From: Algivirga pacifica
Lineage (GTDB): Bacteria > Bacteroidota > Bacteroidia > Cytophagales > Flammeovirgaceae
Assembly: GCF_039543525.1 (NCBI RefSeq)
Contig: NZ_BAABJX010000054.1
Location: 1-35,461, forward strand
Length of the DNA: 35,461 nt
Reading direction: 5' to 3'
In this document: piece after piece, positions 1-7,074 of the stretch
How the letters are laid out: every line of letters begins with the position of its first letter
Numbering within the stretch: the first letter of the stretch is position 1
Made by a program: the position numbers and the translations under genes
Notes under the pieces: generated by a model
The model's database searches: none
What the model saw: the letters and a program-made list of their open reading frames with translations, nothing else
What the model was told of the DNA's origin: nothing

Positions 1-92
1 GTTTTGGTTCGCACTTAAACTTACCACTTTTTCATGCCTTTTTCATATCGTTGCAACAAAGCCGTTAGTGATTGGTAATTCGTTTTACTAGT

Positions 93-123
93 CACCAATC
101 ACCAATCACCAATCACCAATCAC
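93..123. repeat. Heptamer array (CACCAAT)4.4
   Basis: Four exact copies of CACCAAT plus CAC. An inverted match, GTGATTGGT, lies at 68-76, so the array can fold back on upstream sequence. It belongs to the set of 7-bp arrays seen between genes throughout the window (3920-4020, 6442-6469, 9971-10060, 14353-14394, 24705-24822). Confidence 0.85.
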
Positions 124-170
124 AAAAAATACTGCTGCAAAGAGTTATAAACAAACGTAATAATCAGATC

Positions 171-352
171 ACTAGTGGTCTAAACACTAAGTTTTCTGAT
201 AGAAATAAAAGAACTACTTCCAAATGGATAAAGGATTAAGGAAGAAGGATAAAGGTATAGGAGTTTCTGGATAATAATCCTTCTTCCTTAATCCTTAAAC
301 TGTTTGAAAGTAGCACTCAGTTATAAGTTTACTTAGTAATCAATCCACTAGT
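171..352 (+). repeat. MITE-like 182-bp dispersed repeat, copy A
   Basis: Starts ACTAGTGG and ends CCACTAGT, giving 8-bp terminal inverted repeats. A second, clearly homologous copy lies in opposite orientation at 18790-18968, with roughly 80-85% identity by eye over the full length. Inside is a perfect 20-bp inverted repeat (231-250 with 277-296) whose left arm is built of 7-bp units (GGATAAA, GGATTAA, GGAAGAA, GGATAAA, GGTATAG at 226-260). It has no coding capacity. No clear target duplication is seen outside the ACTAGT ends. Confidence 0.8.
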
Positions 353-355
353 ACT

Positions 356-1273
356 ATGACATCACAAGAGGACCAAGTCATTAACACAGACGAAATAAAA
401 AAACATACCATGAATATTCATAGTCAGCTAGAGTCTTCGTGGAACAAACTGATTGATCAATTGTCGGATTGGTTGGATGCTATCGTATTAGGGTTACCTA
501 ATTTCGTGTTTGCGATCCTTATTTTCATTATTTCCTTATGGCTTTCTCGTACTGTTGAGGTGTGGTCGGAACGTGCGCTCAAGCAGTTTATGCGCCAAAC
601 TTCCTTACGACAACTGATGGCTAAAGGACTGGCTATAGCTGTGATAGGACTTGGACTATTATTGGCTTTAGGAATTCTGAACCTAGACAAAGTACTGAAA
701 TCACTTTTGGCAGGTGCCGGAGTAGCAGGTTTGGCAGTAGGTTTGGCATTGCAGGGAACGCTATCCAATACCTTTTCGGGCATATTTCTTTCCATTAAAG
801 ATATCGTGAGTATAGGCGATTGGATAGAAACGAATGGCTACGTGGGAAAAGTAATCGAAATTGACCTTTTGAATACTAAGATCAACGAAACGGATAATAA
901 CGTAGTGGTGATACCCAATAAAATGGTATTGGAGAATCCCATGAAAAACTACGGATTAACTCCTAGGGTGAGAGTAACGGTGACGTGCGGTGTGGCCTAT
1001 GATTCTGACCTGAAAAGGGTAAAGGAGTTAGTATTGAAGGTCGTGAAGGATATTTTTGATGTAGAGGTAGGAGAAAAAGTGGAATTTCATTATTTGGCTT
1101 TTGGAGGAAGCTCTATTGATTTTCACGTTCGTTTCTGGATTAATGCTACGGCGAATGGAGAGATTCTTCAGGCCAAAAGTGATGCGATTATGGCGATAAA
1201 AGCGGCCTTTGACAAGGAGGGTATAGAGATTCCATTCCCTATCCGTACCGTGTATATGAAGAATGAAGAATGA
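356..1273 (+). CDS. mscS: MscS-family small-conductance mechanosensitive channel
   Basis: An inner-membrane channel that opens under membrane tension to release solutes on hypo-osmotic shock. The 305-aa length is near that of E. coli MscS (286 aa). After a hydrophilic N-terminus come hydrophobic segments at about 45-65 and 90-110. The pore helix follows with the family signature GAGVAGLAVGLALQG near residue 118, then the beta domain (GDWIETNGYVGKV, VVVIPNKMVLENP) and the C-terminal cytoplasmic part (GVAYDSDLKRVKEL, FGGSSIDFHVRFW, EGIEIPFPIRTVYM). These match MscS closely. The first ATG lies 3 bases after a MITE-like repeat. Met19 (ATG at 410) is an alternative start, and there is no Shine-Dalgarno sequence to decide between them. 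It converges with feoB across a strong hairpin. Family assignment is firm; the physiological trigger is inferred. Confidence 0.93.
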   Translation: MTSQEDQVINTDEIKKHTMNIHSQLESSWNKLIDQLSDWLDAIVLGLPNFVFAILIFIISLWLSRTVEVWSERALKQFMRQTSLRQLMAKGLAIAVIGLGLLLALGILNLDKVLKSLLAGAGVAGLAVGLALQGTLSNTFSGIFLSIKDIVSIGDWIETNGYVGKVIEIDLLNTKINETDNNVVVIPNKMVLENPMKNYGLTPRVRVTVTCGVAYDSDLKRVKELVLKVVKDIFDVEVGEKVEFHYLAFGGSSIDFHVRFWINATANGEILQAKSDAIMAIKAAFDKEGIEIPFPIRTVYMKNEE

Positions 1274-1274
1274 A

Positions 1275-1318
1275 GAATTTTTAATTATTAATGAGCAATG
1301 ATTAATAATTAAAAATTC
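1275..1318. terminator. Bidirectional hairpin between mscS and feoB
   Basis: Perfect 18-bp inverted repeat (1275-1292 with 1301-1318) around an 8-base loop, AT-rich, with T/A runs on both sides. It lies 2 bases past the mscS stop and 17 bases past the feoB stop on the other strand, as expected for a terminator shared by convergent genes. Confidence 0.75.
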
Positions 1319-1334
1319 TCCATTAATAATTTAT

Positions 1335-3461
1335 TTAGCTCATAATAAGGTAAGTAATCCAACTTCCTACATAGGCTAAAGCACCCATATAAGCCATTTG
1401 AATGACAGGCCATTTCCAGCTCTTGGTCTCTCTTTTTACGACTGCCAAGGTCGCCATACATTGCATAGCAAATACATAGAAGATCAATAGGGAAAACGAG
1501 GTGGCAGGGGTAAATACCTTATTGCCTTCTGCTGTTACTTCCTTATCCATACGTTCTCTTAAGGTATCCTCATCCTCTCCGGCACTACCAATACTATAAA
1601 TGGTAGCCATCGTTCCTACAAATACTTCTCTTGCCGCAAAAGAAGAAATCAAGGCAATGCCTATTTTCCAGTCAAAACCTAATGGTTGAATGACAGGCTC
1701 AATGGCATGTCCGATCATGCCAGCATAGGATACTTCGATTTGCTTGGCAGCGATCAGGTCGGCAGTAGCCGTTTCGTCCAGTTGCTGTGCTTGTGCTTCG
1801 GCAACGGCTGTTTGCTCCGCTTGTTCCATGCTGTTTCCTGGTCCGTAAGAAGCCAGTGCCCATAGTACCATAGAGACTACGATAATTACTTGTCCGGCCT
1901 CGGTCACAAACGTCAAGACTTTCTCATAGACATTCGTAAAGATATTTTTCCAGTGAGGAGCCTTGTAGTCCGGCAACTCTAACATAAGTAAAGACTGCTC
2001 TTGCGTTTTGAAAACTAGCTTCATCAAAAAAGCAATGATCAATGCAGAAACAGCTCCCAAGACATACAAACCAATAAAGGTCAAGGCCTGCAGGTTAATA
2101 AATCCAGCCACCGTAACACTTGGAACGGCAAAGGCGATCAGGATTGCATATACCGGAATACGAGCCGAGCAACTAATCAACGGAGTAACCATAATAGTGA
2201 TCAGGCGTTCTTTCCAGTTGGTGATGGTACGGGTGGCCATCACGGCAGGAATCGCACAGGCACCACCAGAAATAAGGGCAACGATACTTCGGCCATTCAT
2301 CCCAAATTTTTGCATGATGCTATCAAATAGGTAAACGGCACGAGACATATACCCGACCTCTTCAAGTAAACTGATCAGGAAGAAGAGGATAGCGATCTGA
2401 GGAATAAACACCAGCACTCCACCGAGCCCTGCGATAATACCATCGGCAATCAGACTAGTATACCAGGCTTCTGCCGGGAGGATGCTGCGTACCAGTTCTC
2501 CCATCCCATTGAAAGCCTCTTCGATCAAAGTCATGGGTACTTCAGACCAAGTGAAGATCGCTTGAAATACAAATGCAAGAATCGCAAAGAAGATAAAAGG
2601 CCCAAGTATAGGGTGAGTCAGGATACGGTCAATTTTTTCGGTAGTACTGCCGGGTACTTCCTGAGGTTTGCTGACTGCTTTTTGTACTAGCGGAGTAAAC
2701 TCATTGTAGCGAGCCATCGTTTCATCCACCTGTAACTTGATAGATTGAAATGTATGTTCCTTACTGATCGTTGCAATACGTTCTTTTTCAGCGGCGCTTA
2801 GGAAGGGCAGTTGCTCATAATGATGTGCCAACAATAACGCTTGATAAGCATTATGCACTTGAAGGTCTGTTTGAATAGCCTCCGTAATGGCTTTCACTTC
2901 CTGATTTGGGTGATAAAGGTGTTGATGGTTGGCAGGAGCAGAAGCTTGTGATAGCATTGTTGACAGGCCATCTTTTACAGCATCTAGTCCTTCTCCTGTA
3001 CGTCCGTTCACTTGATATACAGGAATCTCTAAACTTTTTTCCAGTTCGTTTAAGTGATAAACTTCCCCCTTTTTATGTCCCAAATCATGCATAGTGACCA
3101 ATAACATGACTTTTACCCCCAAGTCTCTGATTTGAGAAAGCAGTAGAAGGTGTCTTTCCAGGTTGCCCGCTTCCGCTACATATAATACGACTTCCGGGTA
3201 GTTAGGACTATTAGGATTGGTGAAGGTATTTAATACGACACGCTCATCCATAGAGGTAGGATAGAGACTATAGGTTCCTGGAAAGTCGATAACCTTTGCC
3301 TTGGTATCCTCACTGATAGAAAAAAATCCGATCTTCTTGTCGACGGTAACTCCAGCATAGTTCCCTACTTTTTGTCGTAGTCCTGTTAGCTGATTAAATA
3401 TGGATGATTTGCCCACATTGGGATTGCCCAATAGACCAATCGTAACTTCTTGCTTGCTCAT
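1335..3461 (-). CDS. feoB: Ferrous iron transporter FeoB
   Basis: Inner-membrane Fe(II) importer with an N-terminal G-protein domain. I chose the start at 3461 (MSKQEVTIGLLG, 708 aa) because the homologous part begins there. An upstream in-frame ATG at 3515 would add 18 residues with no family match. Visible motifs are the P-loop GNPNVGKSS, the switch region around YAGVTVDKK, and the G3 motif DFPGTYSL. The position of the guanine-specificity motif reads TMHD instead of the usual NxxD. The membrane part has both Gate motifs (GGACAIPAVMATRT and SSFAAREVFVGTMA). A hydrophilic insertion rich in Ala, Gln and Glu precedes the second Gate region, as in other FeoBs. It is downstream of feoA on the same strand with a 71-base gap, so the two are likely co-transcribed. 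Confidence 0.95.
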   Translation of the reverse strand: MSKQEVTIGLLGNPNVGKSSIFNQLTGLRQKVGNYAGVTVDKKIGFFSISEDTKAKVIDFPGTYSLYPTSMDERVVLNTFTNPNSPNYPEVVLYVAEAGNLERHLLLLSQIRDLGVKVMLLVTMHDLGHKKGEVYHLNELEKSLEIPVYQVNGRTGEGLDAVKDGLSTMLSQASAPANHQHLYHPNQEVKAITEAIQTDLQVHNAYQALLLAHHYEQLPFLSAAEKERIATISKEHTFQSIKLQVDETMARYNEFTPLVQKAVSKPQEVPGSTTEKIDRILTHPILGPFIFFAILAFVFQAIFTWSEVPMTLIEEAFNGMGELVRSILPAEAWYTSLIADGIIAGLGGVLVFIPQIAILFFLISLLEEVGYMSRAVYLFDSIMQKFGMNGRSIVALISGGACAIPAVMATRTITNWKERLITIMVTPLISCSARIPVYAILIAFAVPSVTVAGFINLQALTFIGLYVLGAVSALIIAFLMKLVFKTQEQSLLMLELPDYKAPHWKNIFTNVYEKVLTFVTEAGQVIIVVSMVLWALASYGPGNSMEQAEQTAVAEAQAQQLDETATADLIAAKQIEVSYAGMIGHAIEPVIQPLGFDWKIGIALISSFAAREVFVGTMATIYSIGSAGEDEDTLRERMDKEVTAEGNKVFTPATSFSLLIFYVFAMQCMATLAVVKRETKSWKWPVIQMAYMGALAYVGSWITYLIMS

Positions 3462-3532
3462 GTCTAGTATTCCTGCGAAGTGAAAAAGGGAAGTGCAGTG
3501 ATCAAAAAAATGCACTTGCAGTCCTTTCCGGC

Positions 3533-3766
3533 TTATCTTAAAATAATCTTTTTGGCTTCCGAATGGCGAAGGGCTATATTCTGCCCTTGGATATTCAGGT
3601 ATAGTGGTCCATTGAAAAGAGTTTTGTTCACCACCTTAACTTTACTGCCGGGTAGGATACCCATTTCCAGCATTTTTGGGGTAAGGTATTCACTGCTGAA
3701 TGCTTTGATAACCCCTTCTTGACCAATTTTAAGGTCGGTGATATTTTTTATATCATTGTTGACCAT
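3533..3766 (-). CDS. feoA: Ferrous iron transport protein FeoA
   Basis: A 77-aa cytoplasmic SH3-like protein that supports FeoB function. Motifs typical of the family are LKIGQEGVIKAF, the MLEMGILPGSKVKVV core, and the C-terminal IALRHSEAKKIIL. The length is normal for free-standing FeoA. It is the first gene of the feoAB pair. Its upstream region has a perfect palindrome (3791-3804) and a -7 type box on the minus strand. Regulation by iron is expected from the family, but I could not identify a Fur or DtxR box with confidence. Confidence 0.93.
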   Translation of the reverse strand: MVNNDIKNITDLKIGQEGVIKAFSSEYLTPKMLEMGILPGSKVKVVNKTLFNGPLYLNIQGQNIALRHSEAKKIILR

Positions 3767-3790
3767 AGTATACCTATATTGAAGATTTCG

Positions 3791-3848
3791 AGCATTTAAA
3801 TGCTTCTATAATCGTTATTTAGACTTAATTTTAATAATAGCAAAGGTA
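3791..3848 (-). promoter_or_regulatory. Putative feoA promoter and palindromic operator
   Basis: On the minus strand a TACCTTTG sequence (3848-3841) fits the Bacteroidota -7 box TAnnTTTG, 75 bases before the feoA start. No TTG sits at the usual -33 spacing. Between the box and the gene is a perfect 14-bp palindrome AGCATTTAAATGCT (3791-3804), placed where a repressor could act. The role is inferred. Confidence 0.4.
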
Positions 3849-3919
3849 ATTATTACAATCGCTTTTTGCTATAATTGTTTACAGATATCACTAAGAATTT
3901 TACAATAAAATATTAAAAA

Positions 3920-4020
3920 GGTATAAGGTAAGAGGTATAAGGTAAAAGGTAGGGGCGTCCCGAATGCTTTCCCGTGTGATCGTCCTTCCTAACTCCTAAC
4001 CCCTAACCCCTAACCCCTAT
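3920..4020. repeat. Paired heptamer arrays around a variable centre
   Basis: Left: five degenerate 7-bp units, all starting GGTA (3920-3954: GGTATAA, GGTAAGA, GGTATAA, GGTAAAA, GGTAGGG). Right: CCTAACT plus three CCTAACC units and a partial one (3988-4020). The purine-rich left and pyrimidine-rich right arms are roughly complementary. The structure fills the space right up to the topB start at 4025, so the topB leader is made of repeat sequence. Confidence 0.75.
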
Positions 4021-4024
4021 ATTT

Positions 4025-6460
4025 ATGAGGCTTTGTATTGCAGAGAAACCGAGTGTGGCCAAGGAGATTGCCCGTATCTTAGGAGCTAATCAGCGTAAGG
4101 ATGGTTATTTTGAAGGCAATGGCTATTGGGTTTCCTGGACGTTTGGACATTTGTGTACGTTGAAGGAGCCGGACGATTATGATCCTTCTTTAAAGCGTTG
4201 GGACTTGCTGACATTACCCATTATTCCTGTGCGTTTTGCGATTAAGGTCATGGATGATTCTGGAGTGAAGAAACAGTTCAATACCTTGAAAACCTTAATT
4301 AATAAAGCTACAGAAGTCATTAATTGTGGTGATGCCGGACAGGAGGGTGAACTGATTCAACGATGGGTACTACATGAGGCAGGGTGTAACAAACCGGTCA
4401 AAAGATTGTGGATTTCTTCCCTTACAGAAGAAGCTATACGTGATGGCTTTCAAAACCTGAAAGACGGTAGTGAGTTTGATTTATTGTATGCCGCAGGAAG
4501 TTCTCGTGCGATTGGTGATTGGTTGCTAGGGATTAATGCGACACGTCTTTATACCTTGAAATATGGAGGGTATAAGCAAGTGTTGTCTATTGGTAGAGTA
4601 CAAACACCTACCTTGGCATTGATGGTGGATAGACACAAGACGATAGAGAATTTTACGCCAGAAACATATTGGGAGCTTAAGACCAAGTACAGGGATGTCG
4701 TATTTACGGCAAGAGGAGAGCAATTGGATGAATACGGAGGAGAAGAAGGAAAGCTGAAGGACAAAGAAAAAGCAGATGCCTTAGTGGCTTCTTTACAGGG
4801 TAAACCTTTTGAGATTGTATCTTTTACCAAGAAGAAAGGGAAAGAGACACCTCCTAAATTATTTGACCTTACCTCTTTGCAGGTAAGCTGTAACAAGCGT
4901 TTTGGGTTCTCAGCAGACCAGACCCTCAAGTTGGCGCAAAGTTTATATGAGAAGAAGGTACTGACATACCCTAGGGTAGATACCACACACCTTCCAAATG
5001 ATATTTACCCGGAGATCCCTAAGATACTGGGTGCTTTGACCAAATTTCAGGAAGAGGTGGCTCCTTTGAGAGGACAAAAAATAAGGAAATCCAAGAAGGT
5101 ATTTGATGACAAGAAGGTGACAGATCACCATGCGATCATTCCTACCAAAGTACCGGCAAGGGGACTGAATCATAATGAGCAAGCAGTGTATGATCTGGTG
5201 GCCCGTTATTTTATTGCAGCATTCTATCCCGACTGTATTGTTTCCAAAACGGAAGTAGAAGGTAAGGTAGAGGAAATCTTGTTTAAGGTAAGTGGTAAGC
5301 AAATCTTGGAAGATGGCTGGAGAGTGCTCTTCAAAAAGGAAGCTGAAGCAGCCCAAAAGAAGAAAAAAGAGGAGGACGAGGAACAAGTATTGCCTGACTT
5401 TAAAAAAGGAGAGCAAGGGCCACATGATCCTTTCTTGAAAGAGAAGGTGACCACTCCTCCCAAGCCTTATACGGAGGCAACATTGCTAAGAGCAATGGAA
5501 ACGGCAGGGAAACAAGTGGATGATGAAGAGCTGAGAGACCTGATGAAGGAGAATGGTATTGGAAGACCGTCCACTCGTGCAGCAATTATTGAGACCTTAT
5601 TAAGAAGAAAGTATATAGAGAAGCAACGTAAGAATCTTCATCCAACCCCTATGGGCGTACAGTTGATTGATACGATCAAGAATGACCTACTAAAATCTGC
5701 TGAACTGACAGGAATCTGGGAGAAAAAGTTGCGGGAGATAGAAGATGGAGATTATAAGGTGCAGGATTTTATGGCAGAGATGAAGGAGATGGTGACGGAG
5801 GTGGTACAGTCCGTAAAGTATGACCGTACAGCCCGAACGATCGTTCCTGCTGCTGCTCCTGACAAACCAACAGCTTCTACGTCTAAAGGAACAAAAGAGA
5901 AAAAGCCGACAACATCTCAGCAGCTTTCTTGCCCTAAGTGCAAAACAGGGAAGATCGTAAAAGGAAGTACTGCTTTTGGGTGTACCGGCTGGAAAGATGG
6001 AAGTTGTGACTTTAAAGTGGATTTTACCTGGAATGGAAAAAAATTAACGGATAAGCAAGTTCAGACCATTATTCAGAAAGGACGTTCTCCTTTGATTAAA
6101 GGAATCGAAGTGAATGGCAAAAAGACAGAAGGATATCTTGCATTGACAAAGGCCTTCCAATTGGAGTTCCAGGAAGTAGAGAAAGCTCCTTTACGTTGTC
6201 CTGTTTGTCAACAGCACGAAGTGGTCAAAGGAAGAGCAGCTTACGGATGTATGGGGATTAAGTACAAGACCTGTTCTTTTAAAGTGCCTTTTGAGGTTAT
6301 GGGTAAAAAACTATCTGAAAGTGCGGTAGAGGCTTTAATACGAAAGGGAAAAACGCCTTTGTTGAAAGGGTTAGTAGATCAGCAAGGGCAGAAGGTAGAG
6401 GGGTATCTTACCTTGGGAGCTAATGGACAAGTATCTTTTGAGGTAAAAGGTAAAAGGTAA
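4025..6460 (+). CDS. topB: DNA topoisomerase III (type IA)
   Basis: Relaxes and decatenates DNA by single-strand passage. The 811-aa protein begins with a Toprim domain (LCIAEKPSVAKEIA; metal-binding region GDAGQEGELIQRW near residue 100). It continues with SIGRVQTPTLALMVDR and the active-site segment LTYPRVDT, placing the catalytic tyrosine at residue 315. KVTDHHAIIPT and GIGRPSTRAAIIETLL follow, both typical of TopB/TopA. A charged linker rich in Lys and Glu is near 430-455. The C-terminus has two similar units, each with a four-cysteine zinc-ribbon-like part (starting near 636 and 724) and a topoisomerase C-terminal repeat ending EGYL(A/T)L. The last codons (KGKR-stop) lie inside a 7-bp repeat array, so the C-terminal tail seems to have been set by the repeat. 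It is divergent from feoAB. Confidence 0.95.
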   Translation: MRLCIAEKPSVAKEIARILGANQRKDGYFEGNGYWVSWTFGHLCTLKEPDDYDPSLKRWDLLTLPIIPVRFAIKVMDDSGVKKQFNTLKTLINKATEVINCGDAGQEGELIQRWVLHEAGCNKPVKRLWISSLTEEAIRDGFQNLKDGSEFDLLYAAGSSRAIGDWLLGINATRLYTLKYGGYKQVLSIGRVQTPTLALMVDRHKTIENFTPETYWELKTKYRDVVFTARGEQLDEYGGEEGKLKDKEKADALVASLQGKPFEIVSFTKKKGKETPPKLFDLTSLQVSCNKRFGFSADQTLKLAQSLYEKKVLTYPRVDTTHLPNDIYPEIPKILGALTKFQEEVAPLRGQKIRKSKKVFDDKKVTDHHAIIPTKVPARGLNHNEQAVYDLVARYFIAAFYPDCIVSKTEVEGKVEEILFKVSGKQILEDGWRVLFKKEAEAAQKKKKEEDEEQVLPDFKKGEQGPHDPFLKEKVTTPPKPYTEATLLRAMETAGKQVDDEELRDLMKENGIGRPSTRAAIIETLLRRKYIEKQRKNLHPTPMGVQLIDTIKNDLLKSAELTGIWEKKLREIEDGDYKVQDFMAEMKEMVTEVVQSVKYDRTARTIVPAAAPDKPTASTSKGTKEKKPTTSQQLSCPKCKTGKIVKGSTAFGCTGWKDGSCDFKVDFTWNGKKLTDKQVQTIIQKGRSPLIKGIEVNGKKTEGYLALTKAFQLEFQEVEKAPLRCPVCQQHEVVKGRAAYGCMGIKYKTCSFKVPFEVMGKKLSESAVEALIRKGKTPLLKGLVDQQGQKVEGYLTLGANGQVSFEVKGKR

Positions 6461-6469
6461 AAGGTAAGG
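6442..6469. repeat. Heptamer array (GGTAAAA)3 overlapping the topB stop
   Basis: Three GGTAAAA units followed by GGTAAGG. The topB stop codon TAA (6458-6460) is part of the third unit, so the array overlaps coding sequence. It leads directly into the GGGCGACCC arm of the adjacent palindrome. Confidence 0.85.
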
Positions 6470-6476
6470 GCGACCC

Positions 6477-6652
6477 CAATGCTGTCAATTTAAGAAAAGG
6501 TAGACACTAGTCTTAGCCTCTAGGCTAAGACTTAAACATAGTGGGAGCGTCCTCGCTCCCGTTTTTAAGGCCTTGAGCGAGGACGCTCAAGTTATGATTT
6601 TAGTCGTAGCGAGGACGCTACGACCAGTTCTTAGCTTAAATTGACAGCATTG
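6477..6652. mobile_element. 176-bp MITE with perfect TIRs and 10-bp target duplication
   Basis: Perfect 18-bp terminal inverted repeats (CAATGCTGTCAATTTAAG at 6477-6494; its reverse complement at 6635-6652). Immediately outside lie two identical 10-bp direct repeats AGGGCGACCC (6467-6476 and 6653-6662), as expected for a target duplication. There is no coding capacity, so it would need a transposase in trans. Removing the insert and one duplicate restores an intact hairpin GGGCGACC-CTAGT-GGTCGCCC, showing that it jumped into an existing palindrome. Inside are four hairpins: 6511-6530, 6543-6560, 6572-6591 and 6603-6624. The last three share the core GCGAGGACGC or its complement with different arms. 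Confidence 0.82.
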
Positions 6653-6653
6653 A

Positions 6654-6674
6654 GGGCGACCCTAGTGGTCGCCC
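6654..6674. repeat. Stem-variable palindrome, CC-CTAGT-GG type
   Basis: Perfect 8-bp stem GGGCGACC / GGTCGCCC around CTAGT. It was the insertion target of the adjacent MITE. Other palindromes in the window share the CC-loop-GG centre with different arms (9943-9961, 23283-23301, 23372-23392, 24658-24678, 24684-24702, 31862-31882). Confidence 0.8.
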
Positions 6675-6747
6675 GTCACTCTCAAGTATATATATAGTAC
6701 AAAGGCGATGCCCCTCTTGTGACCGTTCGTTATTTCTGGCTGAGAAG

Positions 6748-6813
6748 AAGTGTTTTTGAATGATCTTCCGATAAAAAAGAACACTTATACATGACTGGGG
6801 TTAAAAATAACCC
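6748..6813. other. Two hairpins in the glnN upstream region
   Basis: A stem with AAGTGTT (6748-6754) against AACACTT (6780-6786), and a second hairpin GGGTTA-AAAA-TAACCC (6798-6813). They lie 260-330 bases before glnN in a 400-base stretch with no gene. They could be part of a leader or an old terminator; no riboswitch class is recognised. Confidence 0.4.
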
Positions 6814-6936
6814 AATCTATTAAGGAATAGGGTGATTTTTTTGAGTTAGTGGGTTTAAGGGATACGTGATTAAAAAATAGTCCTACCTGTATTTGGGTAT
6901 ATAGGGTTCTGAATAGGCTTATTTTTACAAAAAATG

Positions 6937-6967
6937 TTGTTTTTTAGATATGATATCATCAACTTTG
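6937..6967 (+). promoter_or_regulatory. Putative glnN promoter
   Basis: TTG at 6937-6939, a 20-base spacer, then CAACTTTG at 6960-6967. This is close to the Bacteroidota consensus TTG-N19-TAnnTTTG, with one mismatch in the -7 box. It would leave a 5' leader of about 100 bases before glnN. No sigma-54-type -24/-12 element was found. Confidence 0.45.
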
Positions 6968-7074
6968 ACCTCTGTGGAGTTGATATAGAGGCTCTGTGTG
7001 GTGCGGGGCTTCACACTTTAAATTGAAATTGGTTAGATAGATTTTTATTAATCAACCCCTTATATCCCTGTATT

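Larger units (their letters stand above)
1..355. other. Gene-free left edge with repeats
   Basis: No gene can be supported here. A reading frame open from the left edge stops at 64-66 and another at 88-90, but neither gives a recognisable C-terminus. The stretch holds a 7-bp tandem array (93-123) with a short inverted partner at 68-76, and a 182-bp MITE-like element (171-352) that ends 3 bases before the first ATG of the channel gene. Confidence 0.6.

Noticed and set aside
1..66. 3' end of an upstream gene
   Set aside because: A frame is open to a stop at 64-66, but the 21 residues match nothing I recognise.
3462..3515. 18-residue N-terminal extension of FeoB
   Set aside because: The G domain starts right after MSKQE at 3461, and the extension has no family match and leaves only 17 bases after feoA.
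4526..5585. Several antisense frames inside topB
   Set aside because: They are antisense to a well-conserved enzyme and have no protein features.
6675..7074. Riboswitch or sigma-54 promoter before glnN
   Set aside because: Two simple hairpins are present, but no known glutamine riboswitch fold or GG-N10-GC element could be identified.
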